NCBI RefSeq assembly: GCF_019904135.1
Contig: NZ_JAIOGQ010000017.1
Location: 1 to 64,000, forward strand
Length of the DNA: 64,000 nt
Direction of reading: 5' to 3'
Source: Paenibacillus caui
Lineage (GTDB): Bacteria > Bacillota > Bacilli > Paenibacillales > Paenibacillaceae
The notes below the pieces were generated by a model that saw nothing but the letters and a program-made list of their open reading frames with translations, was not told where the DNA came from and did not search any database. Below are positions 32,844 through 43,096 of the stretch, in pieces. The position numbers were made by a program, and so were the translations under genes. How positions within the stretch are numbered: the stretch's first letter is position 1; the number at the start of each line of letters is the position of its first letter.

Positions 32844-34799
32844 TTAACTTTCGGCAAGCTGCTCCCATTCCTCGTAAGCTCCGCCCAGCTCAATCTTCCG
32901 AGTATCAATCGCGGTCTGGCGTTCCTGGACGGCCACATAATCCTGATAAACCTCCGGCAGCGTCAGTTCCGTTTCAAGGCTCGCGATTTCTTCCTCCAGC
33001 TTGGCGATTATGGCTTCGAGCTGTTCCATTCTCCGCTGGCGGTTCCGCTCTTCGCGCTTGGCCTGTTTATCCGCTTCGAATGAAGCCGCGCCGGATTTGG
33101 TTTCGGCGGTTTCGGCTTCCAGCTTTGAAGAAGGGCCGCCCCGCACCTGGGAAGCAGCGGCACGTTCGGCAGCAAGTTCGGCGAGCTCCTGCTTTTTCTC
33201 CACATAGTCGTCATAATTTCCAAGGAAATGATGGGCGGCTTCGGGATGCAATTCAATAATGCGCTCCGCCATTTTATTCAGAAAATACCGGTCATGGGAT
33301 ATAAACAGCAGCGTTCCCTCAAAGTCGAGCAGGGCGGATTCCAGCACTTCCTTGCTGAACAAGTCCAGATGGTTGGTCGGTTCGTCGAGAATCAGTACAT
33401 TGGCTTTCTTCAGCATCAGCTTGGCCAGCGCCACGCGGGCTTTCTCGCCTCCGCTCAAGGAGGAGACCTTCTTCAGCACATCTTCGCCGCTGAACAGGAA
33501 ATTGCCGAGAATCGTGCGGATCCGGGCTTCTTCCACGTGGGGATAAGCGCTCCACAGCTCTTCCAGAACCGTATTGTCCCCGTTCAAATGAGTTTGCTCT
33601 TGGTCGTAATAGCCAATGCGGATTTTGGTCCCCCAGTTCACTTTGCCGCCGGTGGCTTTGTGCTCGCCGGTCAGGATCTTCAGCAGCGTTGACTTGCCGA
33701 TCCCGTTGGGGCCGATCAGTGCGGCAGTTTCGCCGCGCCGAAGCTCGAAGGACACATGCCGGAACAGCGGCGGCTTGCCGTCAAAAGCATAGGAAAGACC
33801 GTCCACCTGCAGCACTTCGCGCCCGGACATCACCTCCGCCTCGAAGGAGAAATGCGCTTTTTTCAGATCGCCGAGCGGCTTGTCGAGCACTTCCATCTTC
33901 TCAAGCGCCTTGCGGCGGCTCTGCGCCCGTTTTGTCGTTGAAGCGCGCACGATATTGCGCTGAATAAACTCTTCCATCCGGGCTATTTCGTCCTGCTGTT
34001 TCTCATATTGCTTCATTGCGCTTTCGTACTCCGCGGCTTTGAGCTCTACGTACCGGCTGTAATTGCCGGTATAGCGCCTTGACTGGTGCCGCTCGATTTC
34101 GACTATGGACGTAACCAGCCGGTCGAGGAAATACCGGTCATGGGAAACGACGAGCAGTGCGCCGGAATAGCTGCGGAGGTAATCCTCCAGCCAGGTGAGG
34201 GTCTCGATGTCCAAATGGTTGGTCGGCTCGTCGAGCATCAGCAGATCGGGAGCCTGCAGCAATATCCGGGCCAGCGCGAGCCGTGTCTTTTGTCCGCCGC
34301 TAAGCGTGGCTATGGGCGTCTCCGGCGCAAAGTCGCCAAAGCCCATTCCGTGCAGTACGCTGCGGATTCGCGTCTCCATTTCATATCCGCCATGGTCCTT
34401 GAACCAGTCGGATTTGTGCGCATATTTTTCCAGCAGCTCCTGATAGTTTTTCTCCGCATGATTGGCCGACGGATCGGCGATTTGTTCCTCCATCCGGCGC
34501 AGCTCGGCTTCGGCTTCTAGCAAGGGGGCGAACACGAGCAGCATTTCATCCCAAATGGACTTGTCGGAAGCAAGGCCGCTGTTTTGGGCCAAATAACCGA
34601 TTGTCGTTTCCTTGGATTTGAAAATTTGCCCGCCGTCATAGGACATCTCGCCGGCCAGAATTTTAAGCAGGGTCGATTTGCCTGCCCCGTTTACGCCGAC
34701 TAGACCGACGCGCTCGCGTTCCAACACCTGAAGATTGATTCCTTCAAGAATGGGAGTAACTCCGAACAGTTTCGTAATATTTGAAGCTTGAAGCAGCAT
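32844..34799 (-). CDS. ydiF: ABC-F family ATPase (YdiF-type)
   Basis: A 651-residue soluble ATPase with two ABC domains and no membrane part. Walker A motifs are GVNGAGKSTLLK and GPNGIGKSTLLK. The two signatures are TLSGGQKTRLA and SLSGGEKARVA. The linker contains the helical PtIM region (YEKQQDEIARMEEF), and the C-terminus is a coiled coil (about 560-651). ABC-F proteins act on the ribosome at the E site; the YdiF subgroup has no settled task. ATG 34799 is preferred: the ATG at 34811 directly abuts GGAGG. It occupies the same place relative to moaC as ydiF in B. subtilis. Confidence 0.92.
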   Translation of the reverse strand: MLLQASNITKLFGVTPILEGINLQVLERERVGLVGVNGAGKSTLLKILAGEMSYDGGQIFKSKETTIGYLAQNSGLASDKSIWDEMLLVFAPLLEAEAELRRMEEQIADPSANHAEKNYQELLEKYAHKSDWFKDHGGYEMETRIRSVLHGMGFGDFAPETPIATLSGGQKTRLALARILLQAPDLLMLDEPTNHLDIETLTWLEDYLRSYSGALLVVSHDRYFLDRLVTSIVEIERHQSRRYTGNYSRYVELKAAEYESAMKQYEKQQDEIARMEEFIQRNIVRASTTKRAQSRRKALEKMEVLDKPLGDLKKAHFSFEAEVMSGREVLQVDGLSYAFDGKPPLFRHVSFELRRGETAALIGPNGIGKSTLLKILTGEHKATGGKVNWGTKIRIGYYDQEQTHLNGDNTVLEELWSAYPHVEEARIRTILGNFLFSGEDVLKKVSSLSGGEKARVALAKLMLKKANVLILDEPTNHLDLFSKEVLESALLDFEGTLLFISHDRYFLNKMAERIIELHPEAAHHFLGNYDDYVEKKQELAELAAERAAASQVRGGPSSKLEAETAETKSGAASFEADKQAKREERNRQRRMEQLEAIIAKLEEEIASLETELTLPEVYQDYVAVQERQTAIDTRKIELGGAYEEWEQLAES

Positions 34800-35089
34800 A
34801 ATAACTAACATCCTCCATCTCTATAATGACCGGAAGAAGTTCCGGCAATCAGTGCCTGTGCATATATCTCCAGTTTAACCGAAACCGCTTCTAAATGCAT
34901 CGCCATATCGGTTCTTGAAAGCTTTCCCCGGGCGGATCTCCAGCCGGTTTCCATTTTCATAGAACAATGATAAACTAGCAAGTAGAAGCGCCTTTACCGT
35001 CCTTGTTATATAGATGTGATCTGCTTTTTGAAGATGAAAGAAATAGCTGCATGTTTGGCGGAGCTTATGTGACGGAAGGTAGGGTACGC

Positions 35090-35722
35090 ATGGATACGAT
35101 GGAAATGAAAAAGAAGCTTCGGCTTCAAATGGCAGCGGTTCGGGCCGGCATTGACGAATCAGTCCGGCATGCCCGCTCCGAGGCCGCCTGTCATCAGGCG
35201 GAAGCGAAGGTGCTGGGTCCGATGCGCAAGGCGCTGTCTTGCAAAGAGGGCAAAGGGCTGACCATTTTTACATATTTGTCTTATCGAGATGAGCCTTCAA
35301 CAGCAGCTTTGATCGAATGGTGCTTGGAGCACGGCGATACCGTGCTTGTGCCGAGAGTATCCGCATCAGGCCAGATGACGCTTCACCGTTTTGATGGTCC
35401 GAATAGTATCGCTCCGGGGGCATGGGGCATACCTGAACCGAAGGAGTCGGTTCCTGTTTGGCCAAAGTCCCGTTACGGGGAGATCGACCTGGTGATTGTT
35501 CCGGGACTGGCTTTTGATTTGCAGGGTGGCCGCATCGGTTATGGCGGAGGATACTACGACCGTTTTGCAGAGCAGCTGTGCGGGGTAGCGGAGGAAGGTG
35601 GCATACCTTTGTACGGATCGTTGTTGTTTGAGGAGCAGTTGGTTGAACAGGTTCCGGCGGAGGAACATGACCTGAAGCTGGATCTATTATTTTTGGCGAC
35701 TGATGTTATTTACATAAAATAA
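35090..35722 (+). CDS. 5-formyltetrahydrofolate cyclo-ligase
   Basis: A 210-residue enzyme converting 5-formyl-THF to 5,10-methenyl-THF with ATP. The conserved VPGLAFD and GGRIGYGGGYYDRF motifs are present near the C-terminus, and the N-terminal helix begins EMKKKLRLQMAAVRAGI. The frame opens at 35003, but ATG 35090 (behind GGAAGGTAGGG) gives the normal length. It is divergent from the ABC-F gene and leads into moaC. Confidence 0.92.
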   Translation: MDTMEMKKKLRLQMAAVRAGIDESVRHARSEAACHQAEAKVLGPMRKALSCKEGKGLTIFTYLSYRDEPSTAALIEWCLEHGDTVLVPRVSASGQMTLHRFDGPNSIAPGAWGIPEPKESVPVWPKSRYGEIDLVIVPGLAFDLQGGRIGYGGGYYDRFAEQLCGVAEEGGIPLYGSLLFEEQLVEQVPAEEHDLKLDLLFLATDVIYIK

Positions 35723-35772
35723 CCCCAGAAACTTATAAACTCTAGATTGGTAAAAAAAGGCAGTGATCGATT

Positions 35773-36261
35773 GTGGAACAACATGACGGCGGAATGACGC
35801 ATTTTAATGAACAGGGCCGCGCCCGGATGGTGGACGTGTCCGGAAAGGAAGCCACCTACAGAACCGCTGTTGCGGTAACTACGGTTACCATGCTGCCGTC
35901 TACGCTTGCAGCGGTCAAACAGGGCACAACCCGCAAAGGGGATGTGCTTGCGGTGGCCCAAATCGCGGGCATTCAGGGAGCGAAGCGGACATCGGACTGG
36001 ATTCCGATGTGTCATCCGCTGCCGCTTACCGGAGTGGACATTTTATTCTCCGATAATGGACACGATAAATTGTTCATCGAAGCTTCCGTCCGTACGGAGG
36101 GAAGAACTGGCGTTGAGATGGAGGCGCTCACGGCCGTTTCGGCGGCTGCGCTGACGGTATACGATATGTGCAAAGCGCTTCAGAAAGATATCGTCATCGG
36201 TCCGACAGAACTCAAATCCAAGCAGGGCGGCAAGAGCGGCGATTATCAGCGGAAAGAATAA
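35773..36261 (+). CDS. moaC: Cyclic pyranopterin monophosphate synthase
   Basis: A 162-residue MoaC of the molybdenum cofactor pathway, making cyclic pyranopterin monophosphate. Conserved parts are [19 protein letters not shown] at the start, MCHPLPLTG, and [18 protein letters not shown] with the catalytic loop ending at DMCKALQKD. The GTG start follows AAAAAAAGG. moaA is not in the window. Confidence 0.95.
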   Translation: MEQHDGGMTHFNEQGRARMVDVSGKEATYRTAVAVTTVTMLPSTLAAVKQGTTRKGDVLAVAQIAGIQGAKRTSDWIPMCHPLPLTGVDILFSDNGHDKLFIEASVRTEGRTGVEMEALTAVSAAALTVYDMCKALQKDIVIGPTELKSKQGGKSGDYQRKE

Positions 36262-36354
36262 ACCGTTTTAGGGGCTGTTTCTGATAGAACGGAGAAGCTG
36301 TCTGAAGAAGCTAAAAGCTTTCTGCAAGAAACTAACGGATGGGAGGGTGAGGTT

Positions 36355-36840
36355 ATGAAATGGAAAACAGCGATCCTTACGGCCAGCGATAAAGGATCCC
36401 GGGGCGAACGCGAGGATACGAGCGCCCAGGTGATCCGGGAGCTGGTCGAAGAAGAGCTGAACGGGGAAATTATAGAGTATCGGATTGTGCCGGATGAAGA
36501 AGATGAGATTATCGCCGCCTTGATTGAAATGACCGATTATTTTCAGGCCAATCTTGTGCTGACGACCGGCGGGACGGAGCTTGCGGCAAGAGACGTTACC
36601 CCTGAAGCAACGCGGCGCGTTATTGAACGGGAGGTTCCGGGAATGGCGGAGGCCATGCGCGCGGGAGCGATGAAGAAGAATCCGGCCGCCATGCTGTTCA
36701 GAGGCGTTGTCGGGATCAGAGGCCGCACCCTCATTGTGAATTTGCCCGGCACGCCCAAAGGGGTTCATGAAAATTTGGCCGCCATTATGGATCAGCTGCC
36801 TGAGGCGCTTCTAATGGTAACAGGTCAGTTCCGACTGTAG
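36355..36840 (+). CDS. moaB: Molybdenum cofactor biosynthesis protein B (MoaB/Mog family)
   Basis: A 161-residue molybdopterin adenylyltransferase-like protein. TASDKGSRGEREDTSA starts the domain, the binding loop is LTTGGTELAARDVTPEAT, and NLPGTPKGVHENL ends it. GGAGGGTGAGG precedes the ATG. It follows moaC by 93 bases. Whether it adenylylates molybdopterin (Mog) or has the less clear MoaB role cannot be settled from sequence. Confidence 0.92.
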   Translation: MKWKTAILTASDKGSRGEREDTSAQVIRELVEEELNGEIIEYRIVPDEEDEIIAALIEMTDYFQANLVLTTGGTELAARDVTPEATRRVIEREVPGMAEAMRAGAMKKNPAAMLFRGVVGIRGRTLIVNLPGTPKGVHENLAAIMDQLPEALLMVTGQFRL

Positions 36841-36870
36841 GAGACCGGACCAGCAGGAAGATTTGCGGCG

Positions 36871-37445
36871 GTGTACCATGATCTTTCCGTTCAAGGAAGC
36901 GGAGGGTCGTATGTTAAGCTGAACGCCTTTTCCTTTTGGGATGGGGTCGGCATCTATACGAAGATCGCGCTCATGATTGCTTTCGGAATCAGCCTCCCGT
37001 TCACGCTCTTCCAGCTGTGGGCGTTTGTAAGTCCGGGCCTTACGGGCGACGATCAAATATATTCCATTTGCCTTTTTGAGCTTTCAGGCGGGAGCTGCTT
37101 TTGGTTATTATGTTGTCTTGCCGCTGATCGTATTGTTCCTGACGCATCTGGAGGCTGGTGAACCCCAAGCGGCATAGAAAAATGCGGCGCACCGCCTATT
37201 TCGCCCTTGTCGTCGTTTCGGCCATGATTACTCCGCCGGATTTTTTCTCGGCATTTCTGGTCCTGGTCCCGATGCTGCTTCTGTACGAGCTTAGTATTGT
37301 ACTATCGGCTAGCGTATACAAACTGAGACGAAATCAAGTCAGGACTCTTACTCCCAAGCCCCCTGGAAGCAGCCGCTTGAAAGCCGGCTGGATTCATTTG
37401 TTTTATAGGATAAATCGCGGAATATATTCTACTTGGCGAGGATAG
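36871..37445 (+). pseudogene. tatC: Decayed tatC (twin-arginine translocase subunit) in three frames
   Basis: Three TatC pieces in three frames. Frame A (to about 37053) reads KLNAFSFWDGVGIYTKIALM and LPFTLFQLWAFVSPGLTGDD. Frame B (about 37055-37165) reads KYIPFAFLSFQAGAAFGYYV, then LPLIVLFLTHLEAGEP. Frame C (37158-37445) reads VNPKRHRKMRRTAYF and MITPPDFFSAFLVLVPMLLL. The N-terminal roughly 50 residues and a block of about 50 residues between FGYYVV and LPLIVL are missing. There is no tatA between moaB and this remnant. B. subtilis has tatAy-tatCy at the equivalent place, so the locus is an ancestral tat operon that has been lost. Confidence 0.85.
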
Positions 37446-37497
37446 AATGAAAAGGGAATGTCCGGTCAATTTTGAGCTAAAAAGTTGTACAAAACAC

Positions 37498-37526
37498 TTG
37501 AAATATCCGGCCATATTGAGTATCAT
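37498..37526 (+). promoter_or_regulatory. Sigma-A promoter of groESL
   Basis: TTGAAA, 17 bases, TATCAT, with the CIRCE element starting 11 bases further downstream, exactly the arrangement of HrcA-repressed groE promoters. Confidence 0.85.
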
Positions 37527-37537
37527 AAACAGTGTTG

Positions 37538-37564
37538 TTAGCACTAACTGTTGTCGAGTGCTAA
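37538..37564 (+). promoter_or_regulatory. CIRCE operator (HrcA binding site)
   Basis: TTAGCACTA, nine bases, GAGTGCTAA. It differs from the CIRCE consensus (TTAGCACTC-N9-GAGTGCTAA) only in the ninth base of the left arm. HrcA bound here would repress groESL in the absence of stress. Confidence 0.95.
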
Positions 37565-37628
37565 TACATACAAATTCAGCTACATTCATTCTAAAAACTA
37601 ACATAATTTCAAAGGAGGCTATTTTTTC

Positions 37629-37910
37629 ATGATCAGACCTTTAGGTGAACGCGTATTGGTGGAAGCGATTGAGCAAAGCGAAACAACCGCATCCGGGATT
37701 GTGCTTCCGGACACCTCCAAAGAGAAGCCACAAGAAGGGAAAATCGTCGCTGTCGGCAGCGGTACGCTGAAAGACGGTGTGCGTGTTCCTTTGGAAGTTC
37801 AAGTCGGCGACCGGGTTATTTTCTCCAAATATGCCGGAACAGAAGTGAAATACGAAGGTAAAGAATATTTGATTATGAAAGAAAGCGACATCCAAGCAGT
37901 CGTTGAATAA
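37629..37910 (+). CDS. groES: Co-chaperonin GroES
   Basis: A 93-residue GroES/Cpn10, the heptameric lid of the GroEL chamber. [27 protein letters not shown] gives the start and the mobile loop; [20 protein letters not shown] and DIQAVVE end it. AAAGGAGG precedes the ATG. It is followed by groEL after 60 bases. Confidence 0.98.
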   Translation: MIRPLGERVLVEAIEQSETTASGIVLPDTSKEKPQEGKIVAVGSGTLKDGVRVPLEVQVGDRVIFSKYAGTEVKYEGKEYLIMKESDIQAVVE

Positions 37911-37913
37911 TAG

Positions 37914-39608
<1,695 letters not shown>

Positions 39609-39669
39609 TAAAGGGTTAAAACCCTCTATGGATCAACGGTTTCCGTCCGTTTAACCACACGAAATGAAA

Positions 39670-39719
39670 AATAGGCTTCTCACGAGTTCAAATCGAACTT
39701 TGTGAGGAGCCTATATTTA
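39670..39719 (+). terminator. Terminator of groESL
   Basis: AATAGGCT, then CTCAC, pairs with GTGAG, then AGCCTATATT, around an inner GTTC/GAAC stem. It lies between groEL and the converging PIN remnant. Confidence 0.75.
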
Positions 39720-40082
39720 TTAAGTATTACGAAGTAGATCAAGCATCTGATTAAGCTTCTTACCAAAGGTGAAAACCGTATGTCCACCGATCTTTGAAAA
39801 GGCAAAGAGCAGAGAATCAGCAAAATCAATTTTGATTTCACTGTAGACCTTTAGTGTTTCTATCAGAATACTTTTGTCATGCGTAGTGATGTTGTTGTAG
39901 TCGAGCAAGTTTCGTATTGAATCATAGATAAGTGATCTACCTTATAAACCTTCTCAAGTACATACACGACCACTGCAACGATTTCGTTAGGGATAAAGAT
40001 GGGGTAGTTTTCAATCTTCTCGTTGGCTTGCTCAATGAACTGAGCCGCATCTTGAAATTAAGTTTGCATCAATGATGTTCAT
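39720..40082 (-). pseudogene. Frameshifted PIN-domain (VapC-like) toxin remnant
   Basis: ATG 40082 begins MNIIDANLI, a normal PIN start with the first catalytic Asp, but this frame stops after 16 codons. A second frame continues with AAQFIEQANEKIENYPIFIP and NEIVAVVVYVLEKVYKVD. A third carries YDSIRNLLDYNNIT, VYSEIKIDFADSLLFAFSK and GGHTVFTFGKKL, the usual PIN C-terminus (FADSLL has the later acidic site). About ten residues are missing after the first fragment. The start overlaps the end of the antitoxin gene, as in intact TA operons. The toxin should be inactive. Confidence 0.75.
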
Positions 40083-40317
40083 GCTTTTCCTGCACAACCT
40101 TTTTCCAAACGTCTTGTTCATGTTGGAGTAGATCTAGGTTGGCAAATTGTTTTAATGCGCCTCTCGCTTTAGGAGTACTAGGTGTTGGTGTTTTATGTGG
40201 AGCTTGAGTCTCCAAGGGTAATATGATCAATTCAACGTCTTGATTGCGCAGGTTATCTGGAAGATGGACGATATGTTTGAGTGCATCGCTGTTTGTAACT
40301 TTTCTGACGAAGTTCAT
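40069..40317 (-). CDS. Antitoxin-like protein of a PIN-type toxin-antitoxin pair
   Basis: An 82-residue protein. MNFVRKVTNSDALKHIVHLP and NQDVELIILPLE have the pattern of small AbrB/Phd-like antitoxins that precede PIN toxins in Firmicutes. A disordered Pro/Thr-rich linker and a helical toxin-binding tail follow (KARGALKQFANLDLLQHEQD). AAGGAAGGTGATT precedes ATG 40317. It appears intact, while its toxin, overlapping by 14 bases, is broken. Confidence 0.7.
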   Translation of the reverse strand: MNFVRKVTNSDALKHIVHLPDNLRNQDVELIILPLETQAPHKTPTPSTPKARGALKQFANLDLLQHEQDVWKKVVQEKHEHH

Positions 40318-40449
40318 GTTAATCACCTTCCTTAGTTTAAGTATAGCGGATTCAGCATTGACACATAATCTGGATGAGCATCCAGCTTATCAAGAACGAT
40401 AACTAAAAGTTGAGTGAATAATATTATTGGGAATTTCGCCATATTTTTG

Positions 40450-40836
40450 CTACATAAACAAATATCGAACAGCTATAATCGTAACCCACACAACTGCCGC
40501 TATCCAGATCATTATAATCAGGCTGCCCGCGTACCAGTTTTTCGGCTTGCCGTCCTTCATTCGCGCTTCGGCTAAAACGGTGCATGCTTGTTTGACCGGC
40601 TCAGGTATCATTTTTAAAGCAAACATAACGCCTAAAGGAATAAGAATGACATCATCTAGATAGCCTAAGAGTGGGATGAAATCCGGAATCAGGTCGATGG
40701 GGCTGAAGGCGTAGGCAACGACCAATAAGGCGAATAATTTGGCGTACCAAGGCGTCTCCTTATGCTTGTATGCAAAATACAGGACAAAAACCTGTCTTTT
40801 TAGCTTTTTCGCCCATGTTTTTAAATGCTTGAACAT
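40450..40836 (-). CDS. YkvA family membrane protein (DUF1232)
   Basis: A 128-residue protein. The basic N-terminus is followed by the DUF1232 core AKLFALLVVAYAFSPIDLIP-DFIPLLGYLDDVILIP, two close helices with the SPIDLIPDFIP hallmark, and a C-terminal hydrophobic helix (about 105-126). The function is unknown in all bacteria where it is found. It lies divergently from ppk. Confidence 0.88.
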   Translation of the reverse strand: MFKHLKTWAKKLKRQVFVLYFAYKHKETPWYAKLFALLVVAYAFSPIDLIPDFIPLLGYLDDVILIPLGVMFALKMIPEPVKQACTVLAEARMKDGKPKNWYAGSLIIMIWIAAVVWVTIIAVRYLFM

Positions 40837-41014
40837 TGAAATTCACTCTCCTAAACGATAGAGGTCAATTTATCTTATCACATTATCAGAACTGTTAACG
40901 AATCATCGATTCAAATTTACTCGTTAACATTGCGATAACACTCATGTCAAAGCAGCAATAGTAAAATAATAGTGTACAATCATAGAAATACATGTTGCTA
41001 TTCGGAGGCCCGAT

Positions 41015-43096
41015 ATGTTGAGAGAATTAAAAACAGGAAAATACGTGAACCGGGATCTGAGCTGGGTTGAATTTAACCGGCGCGTGCTGCAGGAGGCCCA
41101 GGATAGCGATACGCCGTTATTGGAACGCTTGAAATTTCTTGGCATTGTGGCCAGCAACCTGGATGAATTTATGGCCGTCCGGGTCGCGGAAACGAGGGAA
41201 AAAATCAAGGCGGGATTTACGCAAAAGGATTTTACTGGATACACGCCGGCCGGCTTGTACCACAGACTCGTCAAGCGCATCAGCAGAATGGTTGCCGAAC
41301 AGTACCGGACTTACCGGGAACTTACCCGTTTGCTGGCTAAAAAAGGAATCGATTTTCAGAAGTATGACGATTTGAATGCGACTCAGCAAAAAGCGATGGA
41401 TCAATATTTTCACGAAATTATTTTTCCGGTGCTGACCCCAATGGCTGTCGATCAGAGCCGGCCGTTTCCGCTCGTGCATACGAAATTTATTTACTTGTCG
41501 GTTCTTTTGCAGAAGGAAGGCGGGAACGACGAAGATTCTTTCTTTGCCATTGTTCAGGTGCCGTCCAACGTGCCGAGGGTTGTACCCGTGCCGCTGCGCG
41601 CAAACAGCAAGAGAAAATCCTTCATTCTGATGGAGGAACTGATCAAGCATCATATCCATACGCTGTTCACGGGATATGAGCCGCTTGCTGTCCAGGATTT
41701 CAGGCTGACCCGCAATGCAGATCTGACGATCAATGAGGAGGAAGCCGAAGATCTGCTGGAGGAGATTGAGAAAGAGCTTCGGCGCCGCAGAAGGGGCGCG
41801 CCGGTACGCCTTGAGGTGCAGAAGGGAATTCATCTAGACGCCCTCGCGGAGCTGCAGGATGAACTCCAGATCGGGGATCATGTCTACGAAATGGACGGTC
41901 CGCTGGATTTGAGCTTTTTGATCGCTTTTGCCGATAGCTTGGAGGGCTTCTCCCATTTGAAATATCCTCCGATTCAGCCGGTCTATCCGCAGGAATTTGC
42001 TTCGCGGGAAAGCCATATTGAGCTGCTTCGCAAACGTGACGTCCTTGTCTTCCATCCCTACGAATCGTTTGAGGCTGTGACCGATTTCGTTCTGGAGGCT
42101 TCCGAGGACCCGCGTGTCATGGCCATCAAGATGACGCTGTACCGGGTTAACGGGGATTCACAGCTTCTTCCCGCTCTGGCGCATGCCGCAGAGTCAGGCA
42201 AGCAGGTGACCGTGGTTGTCGAGCTGAGAGCCAGGTTTGATGAGGAACGGAACATTGCCTGGGCCCGGAAGCTGGAAAAGGCCGGTTGCCATGTTGTTTA
42301 CGGGCTGGTCGGTTTGAAGACCCATGCCAAAATTATCCTCGTTGTCCGCAGGGAACAGGAGGGGCTTAGACGCTATGTTCACGTGGGTACGGGCAATTAC
42401 AATGCGAGTACGGCGAGGGTGTATACGGATGTAGGCTTGTTTACGTCTAATCCGGTGATTGGAGAGGATGCTTCAGAGCTGTTCAATGAGATAACAGGGT
42501 TCTCGGGTCCAAAAGATCTAAAGGCGCTTCATATTGCTCCTAGCGGCATGAAGGACAAGTTTTTCGAGCTCATTCGGCGGGAAGCCGAACATGCCATGAA
42601 CGGGGGCAAGGCGCACATTATAGCCAAAATCAATTCCCTTTCCGATCAGGAAATCATTGATGAATTGTATCAGGCATCCCAGGCCGGAGTACGAATCGAC
42701 CTGATCGTCAGAGGTGTCTGTTGCTTGCGTCCAGGCGTGGAAGGCTTGAGCGAAAACATCCGTGTGATCAGCATTGTGGACCGTTTTCTGGAGCACAGCC
42801 GTCTATTTTATTTTAACAACGGCGGAAATCCGGAAGTTTATTTGGCCAGCGCGGATTGGATGACCCGCAACCTGAAAAGGCGCATCGAACTCATGTGCCC
42901 GGTGTTTGATACCGGGATTAAGGAGATGGTGGTCAGCATTCTTGATTTGCTGCTTCGGGACAACGTCAAGGCCAGAGAGCTGCTGCCAAACGGCAACTAT
43001 GTTTTTGTTCAGAGTAAAGAGCCCCCGCTTCGAAGTCAGACGGAGGCAATGAACATTACGTTATGGAAGCCGGCAGATTTGTCCACGTCAACTTGA
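41015..43096 (+). CDS. ppk: Polyphosphate kinase 1
   Basis: A 693-residue PPK1, making polyphosphate from ATP. It begins YVNRDLSWVEFNRRVLQEAQ with the N, H, C1 and C2 domains in order. The autophosphorylated histidine is the one in RRYVHVGTGNYN, with a second conserved histidine in GLKTHAKIIL. GGAGG precedes the ATG. Its last 41 bases overlap the end of the converging ppx gene on the other strand. Confidence 0.97.
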   Translation: MLRELKTGKYVNRDLSWVEFNRRVLQEAQDSDTPLLERLKFLGIVASNLDEFMAVRVAETREKIKAGFTQKDFTGYTPAGLYHRLVKRISRMVAEQYRTYRELTRLLAKKGIDFQKYDDLNATQQKAMDQYFHEIIFPVLTPMAVDQSRPFPLVHTKFIYLSVLLQKEGGNDEDSFFAIVQVPSNVPRVVPVPLRANSKRKSFILMEELIKHHIHTLFTGYEPLAVQDFRLTRNADLTINEEEAEDLLEEIEKELRRRRRGAPVRLEVQKGIHLDALAELQDELQIGDHVYEMDGPLDLSFLIAFADSLEGFSHLKYPPIQPVYPQEFASRESHIELLRKRDVLVFHPYESFEAVTDFVLEASEDPRVMAIKMTLYRVNGDSQLLPALAHAAESGKQVTVVVELRARFDEERNIAWARKLEKAGCHVVYGLVGLKTHAKIILVVRREQEGLRRYVHVGTGNYNASTARVYTDVGLFTSNPVIGEDASELFNEITGFSGPKDLKALHIAPSGMKDKFFELIRREAEHAMNGGKAHIIAKINSLSDQEIIDELYQASQAGVRIDLIVRGVCCLRPGVEGLSENIRVISIVDRFLEHSRLFYFNNGGNPEVYLASADWMTRNLKRRIELMCPVFDTGIKEMVVSILDLLLRDNVKARELLPNGNYVFVQSKEPPLRSQTEAMNITLWKPADLSTST

